Assembly (NCBI GenBank): GCA_964600385.1
Contig: CAZRJC010000001.1
Span: forward strand, 62,001 to 126,000
Direction of reading: 5' to 3'
Length of the DNA stretch: 64,000 nt
DNA from: DMER64 sp964600385
Lineage (GTDB): Bacteria; Bacteroidota; Bacteroidia; Bacteroidales; UBA932
Position numbers and translations under genes: made by a program. How positions within the stretch are numbered: the stretch's first letter is position 1; every line of letters starts with the position of its first letter. Positions 9,769-17,946 of this stretch are shown one piece after another. The notes under the pieces were generated by a model. It was given only the letters and a program-made list of their open reading frames with translations, did no database searches and was not told the DNA's origin.

Positions 9769-12700
9769 GACGACGTTCTTCTTCTGTTGTCCGAAGTATG
9801 GATTCCAACCGGCGAAGTTTCTCCTCTTCGAGTATTTTCTTATATTCAAAAGGTACAACCTTTACGAAACGAGGAAGGAATTCCTCCCAGTTTGTCAGGA
9901 TTCTGGTAGCCATGCCGCTACGCGTATAGAGTAAATGTCCGTTAATCATCTCCTGCAACTCGGCCACATCGGACTTGTCTTCAACGGGAGATAGTTCTAC
10001 CATGCCTTTATTACAGTAGTAATCAAAGTTCCCCTCCAGATCGAGGACATAGGCAATTCCTCCACTCATGCCTGCCGCAAAATTTCTACCTGTTTTCCCC
10101 AGAACCACAATCCTTCCCCCGGTCATGTACTCACAGCAATGATCGCCGACACCTTCAATTACTGCTCCCGCTCCCGAGTTCCTCACAGCAAAACGTTCTC
10201 CTGCAACGCCCTGTATGAAAGCCATCCCGGAAGTCGCCCCATACAAGGCAGTGTTGCCGGTAATGATATTATCCTCGGGCCGGAAATTCGTTCCGGCAGG
10301 AGGAATCAATATTATCTTGCCTCCCGAGAGCCCTTTTCCCAGGTAATCATTGGAACATCCCTCAAGACGCAATGTTATGCCCCTGGCCAGAAAAGCCCCG
10401 AAGCTCTGACCTGCAGCCCCGTGAAAAATACAATTAATTGTGTCTTCGGGCAGGCCGTTCTGACCATACCGCTCCGATATCTCCGAAGAAAGCATTGTAC
10501 CCACCGCCCTGTTCGTGTTCGTTACTTCTTTTTCAATCCAGACCTTCTGCCCGCTTTTAATGGCTGCATTGGCTTCTTTTATCAATTGCCTGTCCAGATG
10601 ATCATCCATTCTTTTTGTATTCGCGTATTGATTTCTTACGGGGAACAGGTCCGCCTCTGACGGTCTGTAAAGGATCCTTGAGAAATCTATTGTTTCGGAT
10701 TTCCAGTTCCGTATCTCCGGAGAAGGTTCGAGAAGACCCGGATGACCCACAATATCTTCCAGTTTTGTGTAACCCATGAAAGCCAGTATTTCACGCACCT
10801 CAGAGGCTATGAACCTGAAAAAGTTTATGATGTATTCGGAACGTCCTACAAACCGCCTGCGCATGGCTTCGTCCTGAGTGGCAATCCCCATGGGACAAGT
10901 ATTAAGATGGCATTTACGCATCATTACACAGCCCAGCACAATCAGCACAGAGGTGCTGAACCCGAATTCCTCGGCTCCCAGACAGGCCATCGTGACCACA
11001 TCGAGACCGGTTTTCAGCTGCCCGTCGCATTGAAGGACCACACGCCTTCGCAGGTCATTCATGACCAGTGTTTGTTGCGCTTCGGCTATCCCCAGTTCTA
11101 CAGGAACTCCCGCATGTTTTATGGAACTGGCGGGTGAGGCTCCGGTACCACCTTCATAGCCCGAAATGGTAATTATATCGGCATACGTCTTGGCAACGCC
11201 GGCAGCAATGGTTCCCACTCCGTTCTCAGAAACAAGTTTCACCGAAACTCTGGCACGCTGATTAGCACTTTTCAGATCATATATCAGTTGCGAAAGATCC
11301 TCAATTGAGTATATGTCGTGATGGGGAGGCGGTGAAATAAGCGTAATCCCGGGAGTCGAATTCCTTGTCTTTGCGATTATCCGGTCCACTTTATATCCCG
11401 GCAGCTGTCCGCCTTCGCCCGGTTTAGCCCCCTGTGCCATTTTAATCTGAATCTCTCCGGCATTCACCAGATAATGGCTGGTAACGCCAAAACGGCCCGA
11501 GGCCACCTGTTTTATTTTACTGTTCAGGGACGTACCGTACCGGGCAGGATCTTCACCTCCTTCACCCGTATTGCTTCTTCCGCCTATTGTATTCATGGCT
11601 AGAGCAATAGCCTCATGCGCCTCCTTACTTATTGACCCATAGGACATGGCCCCTGTGACAAAGCGCTTCATAATACTTTCAACGGGTTCCACTTCATTTA
11701 TGTCCAAAGGATTACGGTCGCTTTTCAGTTTTAGTGAGCCCCTGAGAAACAAATCCTTATTATCAGCCTCTACCCGGGAGCTGTATTCCCTGTATTTATT
11801 ATAATCGTTTGTACGGGTAGCCCATTGCAATAATGCAATACTTTCCGGATTCCAGGCATGATATTCTCCGTCGCGTCTGTATTGGTACGTTCCGGCAAAT
11901 CCGGCCGTAGAATCGGGTTTCTCATTTCCAAAAGCTTTATCATGGAAAATAAGAATCTCCTGCGTCAATTCCGCAAAACCAATACCGCCAATACGGGAAA
12001 CAGTTCCCTTGAAACATTTGTCTATAAGTTCCGGCCCAATACCCAATGCTTCGAATACCTGCGCGCCGTGGTAAGAGCGCAAGGTCGATATGCCCATCTT
12101 GGAAATTACTTTCAGCAGCCCTTTCTCGACCGACTTAATATAATTCTTTTTTGCCTCGGCGTAAGTAACTCCCAGTGTACCTTTTTTCACCAATTCATCG
12201 AGAACGGCAAAGGCCATGTAAGGCGAGACCACACTTGCTCCGTAGCCGAACAACAGGGCGAAATGCATGACCTCGCGTGCCTCGGCGGTTTCCACAATAA
12301 TCCCAACCTGCATCCTTTTCTTTTTTTCAATAAGATGATGATGAACAGCCGATGTCACCAGCAAAGAAGGTAGCGGAGCCATATCTTTGGTAATGCAGCG
12401 GTCTGTCAGGATTATGAAATTTTTCCCTTCGTCCACTGCCTTTTCCGCTTTCTCAAGTATGGAATCCAGTGCCTGTCTCAGGCCCGTTTCACCTTTACTG
12501 GCGGGAAAGACCATCTGTATGGTTTCATGGATAAAGTAATCGTCTTTCAGGTCTTTTATCTTGCCCAGATCTGTATTGGTCATAATAGGATGACGGAACT
12601 TAATAAGCCGGCAGAGATCGGCGCTTTCTTCCAGTAGATTCTTCTTGAGCGCGCCAATATAATTGGTCATGGACATCACAAGTTCTTCTCTGATGGGATC

Positions 12701-14287
12701 AATCGGAGGATTTGTCACCTGGGCAAAAAGTTGTTTGAAATAATTGAACAATCGTTGCGGCTTATTGCTTAATACGGCAGGAGGTGTATCGTTGCCCATA
12801 GAAGAAGTGGGCTCAATACCATCTCGTGCCATACCTTTAATAATATAATCCAGATCTTCTTTTGTATAGCCAAACTCAGCAATATATCTGTCATAATCAT
12901 TCCCCAGCGAAGGAGACACCTCGTTTTTAGGTTTTATTTCATCCAGAGAAAGCCGGTTATCTTTCAGCCAGTTTTCATAGGGATTCCGGTGTGTAAGCTG
13001 GCTCTTGACTTCCTGATCGGGGATAATAATGCCGAGTTTGGTGTCCACCAACAATATTTTACCCGGACGCAAACGCCCCATTTCCTTTATCTCTCCGGGA
13101 GAAAAAGTCTGTACGCCTACCTCGGAACCCATAACAATAAGATCGTTATGAGTCAGTAAATACCTCGATGGACGCAGCCCGTTACGGTCCAGTGTTCCCC
13201 CTATATACCTGCCGTCCGAAAAAAGGATGGAAGCCGGGCCGTCCCAGGGTTCCATCATGGTTGAGTGGTACTCATAAAAAGCTTTCAGGCTGGGCGGAAT
13301 CGGATTTTTATCATTAAAAGATTCGGGGATCATCATGCACAATGCGTGCTGCATTGATCTGCCCGCCTGAAAAAGAAATTCCAGCACATTGTCAAAAGAG
13401 GCCGAATCGCTTTTTCCCGGTTCAATTATCGGTAATATTTTGTGTAAATCGTCTCCCAGCACCTCCGAACGGATAAGCGATTCCCTGGCATGCATCCAAA
13501 GACGGTTACCCTTTACCGTATTAAATTCTCCGTTATGAGCAATATAACGGAAAGGTTGTGCCAGGTCCCAGGTCGGGAACGTATTGGTACTGAACCTTGA
13601 ATGTACCATGGCTATGGCGCTTTTCATGGCGGGTTCGTTAAGATCCCTGTAATACAACGATAATTGCACGGGAGTCATCATTCCCTTGTACACTATGGTT
13701 TTTGTTGAAAGGCTGGGAAAATAAAAGGCATCCTTTTCTTTGATATCCGATTCGCGGATTGCTTTTTCTGCCTGTTTCCGGACAATGAACAACTTTCTCT
13801 CAAGCGTATCCTGTTCCCGTCCTACCAGCGAACGGACAAAAACCTGCTTTACGGCCGGTTCCACTCTCCTGGCAATCTCGCCAACTGCTTTAGAATCTAC
13901 GGGGACCTCTCTTAGAAAGAACATCTCCAGTTGTTCACGGCCACAGTAATCTTTGAAAACGGAGAGACAGGCTTCCGCACTCAGTTTTTCCTTTGGCAGG
14001 AAAAGCAATCCCGTACCATACTGTCCCCTGTCGGGAATTCCTATCCCCATTGCAGAGAAGAAATCATGTGGCACCTGAATCTGTATTCCGGCCCCATCTC
14101 CTGTTTTGGCATCGGCCCCCGTGGCCCCGCGGTGATCCATGTTTGCAAGCACTTCCAACCCCCTACGGACAATATCATGCGAAGGGATTCCTTTAATATG
14201 TGCCACAAACCCGATTCCGCAACTGTCGTGTTCATTTTCAGGACTGTAAAGGCCCTGTTCAGGCGGAAATGCTACTGTTTTATTCAT
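9761..14287 (-). CDS. gltB: Glutamate synthase large subunit
   Basis: The 1508-residue alpha subunit converts glutamine plus 2-oxoglutarate to two glutamates. The class II glutaminase domain begins at Cys23 (SCGIGFVAHIKG), with a 22-residue propeptide expected to be removed. A central domain follows, then the FMN-binding synthase barrel (about 800-1180; GEGGEDPARYG, SGYEGGTGASP). The 3Fe-4S cysteines are in CVMMRKCHLNTCPMG. The C-terminal GXGXG beta helix spans about 1250-1450 (GLSGGKIILIPP, TGGRIVVLGKTGRNF). Full length and intact, it is cotranscribed with gltD and divergent from amtB across a long AT-rich spacer. Confidence 0.97.
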   Translation of the reverse strand: MNKTVAFPPEQGLYSPENEHDSCGIGFVAHIKGIPSHDIVRRGLEVLANMDHRGATGADAKTGDGAGIQIQVPHDFFSAMGIGIPDRGQYGTGLLFLPKEKLSAEACLSVFKDYCGREQLEMFFLREVPVDSKAVGEIARRVEPAVKQVFVRSLVGREQDTLERKLFIVRKQAEKAIRESDIKEKDAFYFPSLSTKTIVYKGMMTPVQLSLYYRDLNEPAMKSAIAMVHSRFSTNTFPTWDLAQPFRYIAHNGEFNTVKGNRLWMHARESLIRSEVLGDDLHKILPIIEPGKSDSASFDNVLEFLFQAGRSMQHALCMMIPESFNDKNPIPPSLKAFYEYHSTMMEPWDGPASILFSDGRYIGGTLDRNGLRPSRYLLTHNDLIVMGSEVGVQTFSPGEIKEMGRLRPGKILLVDTKLGIIIPDQEVKSQLTHRNPYENWLKDNRLSLDEIKPKNEVSPSLGNDYDRYIAEFGYTKEDLDYIIKGMARDGIEPTSSMGNDTPPAVLSNKPQRLFNYFKQLFAQVTNPPIDPIREELVMSMTNYIGALKKNLLEESADLCRLIKFRHPIMTNTDLGKIKDLKDDYFIHETIQMVFPASKGETGLRQALDSILEKAEKAVDEGKNFIILTDRCITKDMAPLPSLLVTSAVHHHLIEKKKRMQVGIIVETAEAREVMHFALLFGYGASVVSPYMAFAVLDELVKKGTLGVTYAEAKKNYIKSVEKGLLKVISKMGISTLRSYHGAQVFEALGIGPELIDKCFKGTVSRIGGIGFAELTQEILIFHDKAFGNEKPDSTAGFAGTYQYRRDGEYHAWNPESIALLQWATRTNDYNKYREYSSRVEADNKDLFLRGSLKLKSDRNPLDINEVEPVESIMKRFVTGAMSYGSISKEAHEAIALAMNTIGGRSNTGEGGEDPARYGTSLNSKIKQVASGRFGVTSHYLVNAGEIQIKMAQGAKPGEGGQLPGYKVDRIIAKTRNSTPGITLISPPPHHDIYSIEDLSQLIYDLKSANQRARVSVKLVSENGVGTIAAGVAKTYADIITISGYEGGTGASPASSIKHAGVPVELGIAEAQQTLVMNDLRRRVVLQCDGQLKTGLDVVTMACLGAEEFGFSTSVLIVLGCVMMRKCHLNTCPMGIATQDEAMRRRFVGRSEYIINFFRFIASEVREILAFMGYTKLEDIVGHPGLLEPSPEIRNWKSETIDFSRILYRPSEADLFPVRNQYANTKRMDDHLDRQLIKEANAAIKSGQKVWIEKEVTNTNRAVGTMLSSEISERYGQNGLPEDTINCIFHGAAGQSFGAFLARGITLRLEGCSNDYLGKGLSGGKIILIPPAGTNFRPEDNIITGNTALYGATSGMAFIQGVAGERFAVRNSGAGAVIEGVGDHCCEYMTGGRIVVLGKTGRNFAAGMSGGIAYVLDLEGNFDYYCNKGMVELSPVEDKSDVAELQEMINGHLLYTRSGMATRILTNWEEFLPRFVKVVPFEYKKILEEEKLRRLESILRTTEEERRHE

Positions 14288-14685
14288 ATTGAAAGGTTTA
14301 TATATTATTTTTAAACCAACAATCGATTTTCTTGTGATAAATTGTAATATCCCAGAAGTTTTTTACAATAAAAAAACCGATTATTTAAGGTCTAAATTAA
14401 TATAATATATTGTATATAAGACTATTTTAAACCAACCTATTAAAAGCTTACATATTGTATAAAAATTAATAATAAATAATAACTTAATTAGTTTATATAT
14501 GCATTTTTTATAAATGAACGAATCAAAAAAACGTTTTTAGCTATAAAAATTAATTACAATGGACAGAAAAAGCTTTATATTTTGTATAAATAACAAATTT
14601 AAATTACACATTTTAACATCTTATATCATTCATTATATGATATTTATATTTTTTAGTATAATTGCACCTTGAAAAAAAACTATCT
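14288..14685. promoter_or_regulatory. AT-rich divergent regulatory spacer between gltBD and amtB
   Basis: This 398-bp stretch has no supportable gene and is far richer in A and T than its surroundings. Near amtB, TATAATTG at 14657-14664 is a 7/8 match to TAnnTTTG, 21 nt before the start. A 12-bp direct repeat TTTTAAACCAAC occurs at 14309-14320 and 14425-14436. A motif TATTGTATA/TTTTGTATA occurs three times (about 14409, 14452 and 14580). Since the flanking genes both serve ammonium assimilation, joint nitrogen control from here is plausible, but no known operator is recognised. Confidence 0.55.
14309..14436. repeat. 12-bp direct repeat pair TTTTAAACCAAC
   Basis: Two identical copies lie at 14309-14320 and 14425-14436, 116 bp apart start to start. 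The first copy is 22-33 nt upstream of the gltB start. This is a candidate regulator-binding site for the gltBD/amtB spacer, though AT-rich DNA makes chance repeats more likely. Confidence 0.4.
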
Positions 14686-16050
14686 ATGAAAAGAAAAGGA
14701 AACTGGCTTTTATTCCTGGGGCTGCTCATTGCAGCCGCTTTGCTTGGAATTATTTTCCCCGGATCCACCGGACCGGCAGATCCCGATCCCGCTATTAATC
14801 CGGGAGACGTAGCCTGGATGTTAACCGCCTCGGCTTTGGTATTAATTATGACGCCCGGTCTGGGCTTTTTCTACGGAGGGATGATTCATCCCCGCCACAT
14901 CCTGTCCACAATACTACAAAGCTTCGCCGCCATGGGGATTGTCAGCGTACTGTGGGTGGTTGTAGGATTCAGTCTCGCATTCGGAGATTCTGTGGGCGGA
15001 ATTATTGGTAATCCGGCTACGTATTTTATGTTTCACGGGGTAAACGGACATACCCATCCCGATTTGTCCCCGACCATTCCCTTGGCACTCTTTGCCATGT
15101 TTCAGCTAAAATTCGCCATTATCACTCCTGCTCTTATTACCGGATCGTTTGCGGGAAGAGTACGTTTCAGAGCCTACATGCTGTTCATATGCCTTTTTAT
15201 ACTTTTTATTTATGCGCCGCTTGCCCACATGACCTGGCATCCGGACGGTATTCTCAGGAAATGGGGTGTTCTTGATTTTGCCGGCGGTACGGTTGTGCAT
15301 ATGTCGGCCGGATTTGCCGCCCTGGCCGGTGCAAAATTCCTGGGCAAACGGAAAGATTACGGTAGTCCCATACAGCCTGCGAATATATCTTTTGTATTGC
15401 TCGGCGCCGGATTGCTCTGGTTCGGCTGGTTCGGGTTCAACGCCGGTTCGGCCCTTGCTGCCAATGCAACGGCCGCCCTGGCACTGATGAATACCAATAC
15501 GGCATCGGCCGCCGCAATGTTAGCCTACATATTTTTTGATGCGCAAATGGGGAGGAAGCCGTCTTCTATAGGGGCTTCGGTAGGACTTGTCGTAGGCCTG
15601 GTTGCCATCACTCCGGCAGCCGGATATGTAAATGTAGGGGCCAGTATATTCATTGGCGTACTGGCAGCCATAGTCAGCAATATGGTCATACATTTGTTCA
15701 CAGATAAAGTCGGCCTGGACGACACCCTTGCCGTGTTTCCCGCTCACGGCGTAGGAGGCGTCATGGGCATGATCTTAACAGGCATATTCGCTAAAGATAC
15801 AGGACTTATTTATGGTCAGACAACAACCTTTACCCATCATCTGATTGCGCTTGCCGGTATATCGGCTTTCACGCTGGGAGGAGCATTCGCCATATATTGG
15901 CTGACAAATAAGATAGTCGGACTTCGGGTATCCGATATTTCTGAGAAAATAGGTCTCGATCTCAGCCAGCACGATGAGTCCTATGCATTCAAGTACGAAG
16001 AACCGAAAACAGCTAAAGACGTCAAAAAGGAGCTGGGCCTGACACAATAA
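14686..16050 (+). CDS. amtB: Ammonium transporter
   Basis: A 454-residue Amt/MEP/Rh channel for ammonium uptake across the inner membrane, with about eleven hydrophobic helices after an N-terminal signal-like segment. The twin pore histidines are present: His205 in GGTVVHMSAG and His354 in FPAHGVGGVMG. The family stretch TPGLGFFYGGM is at about 56-66. The start is set at ATG 14686 (MKRKGNWLLFLG); an alternative 8 codons upstream begins with a charged leader. No PII (glnK) gene follows, although amtB is often paired with one. The 3' end overlaps the convergent gene at 16022 by 29 bp. Confidence 0.95.
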   Translation: MKRKGNWLLFLGLLIAAALLGIIFPGSTGPADPDPAINPGDVAWMLTASALVLIMTPGLGFFYGGMIHPRHILSTILQSFAAMGIVSVLWVVVGFSLAFGDSVGGIIGNPATYFMFHGVNGHTHPDLSPTIPLALFAMFQLKFAIITPALITGSFAGRVRFRAYMLFICLFILFIYAPLAHMTWHPDGILRKWGVLDFAGGTVVHMSAGFAALAGAKFLGKRKDYGSPIQPANISFVLLGAGLLWFGWFGFNAGSALAANATAALALMNTNTASAAAMLAYIFFDAQMGRKPSSIGASVGLVVGLVAITPAAGYVNVGASIFIGVLAAIVSNMVIHLFTDKVGLDDTLAVFPAHGVGGVMGMILTGIFAKDTGLIYGQTTTFTHHLIALAGISAFTLGGAFAIYWLTNKIVGLRVSDISEKIGLDLSQHDESYAFKYEEPKTAKDVKKELGLTQ

Positions 16051-17344
16051 ATGTGCCCGCCTCTGTTTTAATAACCTGCCATCCGTCTTTCAGGGTCAGT
16101 GTATAATCAGCTTCGACAATAGTGCCGGTCGTACCGGAAACCGGCCCCGGTACGGCATAACAGGACCAGTCATGTGCTCTCAGAAGCCCGTTGCTTACCT
16201 CCAGCATGCCCCATTCACCCGACACCCGGCCCGTTTTATATATCAAACCTTTATCTTCCATGTTAATAAGGCGTTCCTGCGGATTGAAGACCAGACTGAG
16301 TCCGTTATTGGGAAAGACAAGAAGATCTCCTTTTGAGAATTTCTCTTTCATGGCCTCGGTCTCAAGCATTTCTTTTTTGAACACTTCCCTTGTGTCCGAA
16401 ACAAAAGCATCGGCGTTGTATTTTTCAATAATGCCGGTAACGACCTCACGCAAAGCCAGGGTGTCGGCCGGACAGGTCAGGCCTGCGATTTCCGCAGCAA
16501 TCCCGGGCAGGAATTTTCCGGAACGGACTTGTTCAATCCATCCGCTTGCCAGTCTGTCAAGAGTAAAACCGTATGCCGGCCCCGTTATATAGGCAAACGA
16601 ATTGGCCAGGGCTGTTTTGTTCGCATATATTTCCAGATCGTGGACCAGTTGATTTCTTATGGCAAGGTCATTCATTCCGCACAGCTTGTACCCGGTATAT
16701 TCGGCCATTCCTTCGTGCCGTTCAAATTCATTTTCGTTGTTATTCGGGAATAGGGCCTGCCTGTATCGCCTAAGGGTCAAAGCGTCTTTTGTATATGATT
16801 TTACATCGTGAAGATCAGTGGCCTGCAGAGCCTTGCTTAAAGCCATGAACTCAAGCCTCATTAATATGTTACCGTCTTCCAGGTCAAGGTGGGTATTCTG
16901 TGTCATGGTTGACATAATGCCGGCGGACTGTTGTATTGCGTGCCAGCTTTCATGCACCAGCAATCTGTTTCGCGAATTATCATCATCCGGCGAAAGAGCA
17001 TTCCACATGGTCATTGTCCAGCGCTCTCCGTCCCAATCCGTTGCTGTATTGGCAATTCCCATATTATCGGGCAACCTGCCAATAAACACGCCTTCTTTTT
17101 CAACTAACGTATTGCTTTTATTCTGCCGGTTTGTAATGATAACGCGATCTGCAGGGCTGACGAGCATGACCGGCCCGTTAAGTTTCACACCCCACAACTG
17201 TCCGTTATCTGCGCTGCAAATGGAATCGAGTTGTCTGAAATATTCCTTTGCCTGCAGGAGCGGATTCGTTTCCTGCGCCTTCACCGTCACGGTCAGAAAG
17301 GCCAGCAATACAAAAGAAAAGAATGAGATAAAATATTGTTTCAT
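16022..17344 (-). CDS. Secreted protein with HExxH zinc-peptidase motif, family not recognised
   Basis: A 440-residue protein with a cleavable signal peptide (MKQYFISFFSFVLLAFLTVT, cut near VKAQ). It carries HESWH at residues 131-135 and a downstream HEGMAEYTGY (about 210-219). This spacing fits a gluzincin-like metallopeptidase, in which His131 and His135 plus a later Glu hold Zn and Glu132 is catalytic. I do not recognise the family and the substrate is unknown. Residues 320-440 are beta-rich and may be an accessory domain. It starts 2 bp after the GNAT gene, so it is probably cotranscribed. Its 3' end runs 29 bp into amtB on the other strand. Confidence 0.7.
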   Translation of the reverse strand: MKQYFISFFSFVLLAFLTVTVKAQETNPLLQAKEYFRQLDSICSADNGQLWGVKLNGPVMLVSPADRVIITNRQNKSNTLVEKEGVFIGRLPDNMGIANTATDWDGERWTMTMWNALSPDDDNSRNRLLVHESWHAIQQSAGIMSTMTQNTHLDLEDGNILMRLEFMALSKALQATDLHDVKSYTKDALTLRRYRQALFPNNNENEFERHEGMAEYTGYKLCGMNDLAIRNQLVHDLEIYANKTALANSFAYITGPAYGFTLDRLASGWIEQVRSGKFLPGIAAEIAGLTCPADTLALREVVTGIIEKYNADAFVSDTREVFKKEMLETEAMKEKFSKGDLLVFPNNGLSLVFNPQERLINMEDKGLIYKTGRVSGEWGMLEVSNGLLRAHDWSCYAVPGPVSGTTGTIVEADYTLTLKDGWQVIKTEAGTFIVSGPAPF

Positions 17345-17346
17345 GT

Positions 17347-17865
17347 TTATGATTTTATTCTGGCATAACGTACCTCGTCATACAGGACCCCTTTTTTGGT
17401 AATGGCTTTTTTGAAAACTGCCTCTTTTTCAAAACCACACTTTTCAAGTACACGCCCTGATGCTTTGTTGTATTCGAAAATCCCTGTAAAGATCCTTACC
17501 ACACCTAAAATATCGAAACCGTAGGCGGTAATCAGAGTCACGGCAGTCGTCATGATTCCTTTGTTCCAAAAAGGCTCCCCAATAAAATACCCTATCTCGG
17601 CACTGTTCCTGTATACATCGCCACAGGGCATCAGCGAAATATTACCAACATATTCCCCTTTATATTCGATGGCAAAAATGGATTTGGGATCACGTCCCCT
17701 GGCCATGGCCACAAATGCCCGTGCATCCTCTACGGTATAGGGACTGGGAAAAGCATCTCTCAGGTTGTTACTTACTTTTTGGTTATTAGCATATTCCGCA
17801 AGTTTGGGAATATCTGTTTCCTCCAACTCCCGGAGGATAACATCTCCATGCCGTGCTATGATCAT
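17347..17865 (-). CDS. GNAT N-acetyltransferase, RimJ/RimL type
   Basis: A 172-residue acetyl-CoA-dependent acetyltransferase. The start is set at ATG 17865 (MIIARHGDVILRELEETD), which gives the usual beginning of the RimJ/RimL fold; a longer frame adds 15 residues with no conserved features. The C-terminal core has SAEIGYFIGEPFWNKGIMT, the acetyl-CoA loop region, and NKASGRVLEKCGFEKE, both characteristic of this subfamily. The substrate may be a protein N-terminus or a small amine. A perfect -7 box ends 7 nt before the start, suggesting a leaderless mRNA. Confidence 0.88.
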   Translation of the reverse strand: MIIARHGDVILRELEETDIPKLAEYANNQKVSNNLRDAFPSPYTVEDARAFVAMARGRDPKSIFAIEYKGEYVGNISLMPCGDVYRNSAEIGYFIGEPFWNKGIMTTAVTLITAYGFDILGVVRIFTGIFEYNKASGRVLEKCGFEKEAVFKKAITKKGVLYDEVRYARIKS

Positions 17866-17872
17866 AATAATA

Positions 17873-17880
17873 CAAATGTA
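17873..17880 (-). promoter_or_regulatory. -7 box TACATTTG for the GNAT gene
   Basis: A perfect TAnnTTTG match on the minus strand, ending 7 nt from the ATG at 17865. The local sequence TACAAATGTA is a palindrome. No TTTG is seen at -33. Confidence 0.45.
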
Positions 17881-17920
17881 GGGAAATAATGATTTTCTGT
17901 TTTGCTGCACAGGATATTCT

Positions 17921-17928
17921 TATATTTG
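17921..17928 (+). promoter_or_regulatory. -7 box TATATTTG for the UvrA-like gene
   Basis: A perfect TAnnTTTG match, 18 nt upstream of ATG 17947. A TTTG at 17901-17904 lies 16 nt upstream, slightly closer than the usual 19-21 nt. It faces away from the GNAT promoter, so the two are divergent. Confidence 0.5.
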
Positions 17929-17946
17929 CCCCATGCAATTGTGAGC

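Noticed and set aside
10139..12373. Several plus-strand frames of 130-175 codons within gltB
   Set aside because: They lie antisense to a highly conserved, intact gene and show no recognisable features.
14640..14685. Sigma-54 promoter before amtB
   Set aside because: TTGCA is present at 14662-14666 but no GG dinucleotide is found at the -24 position.
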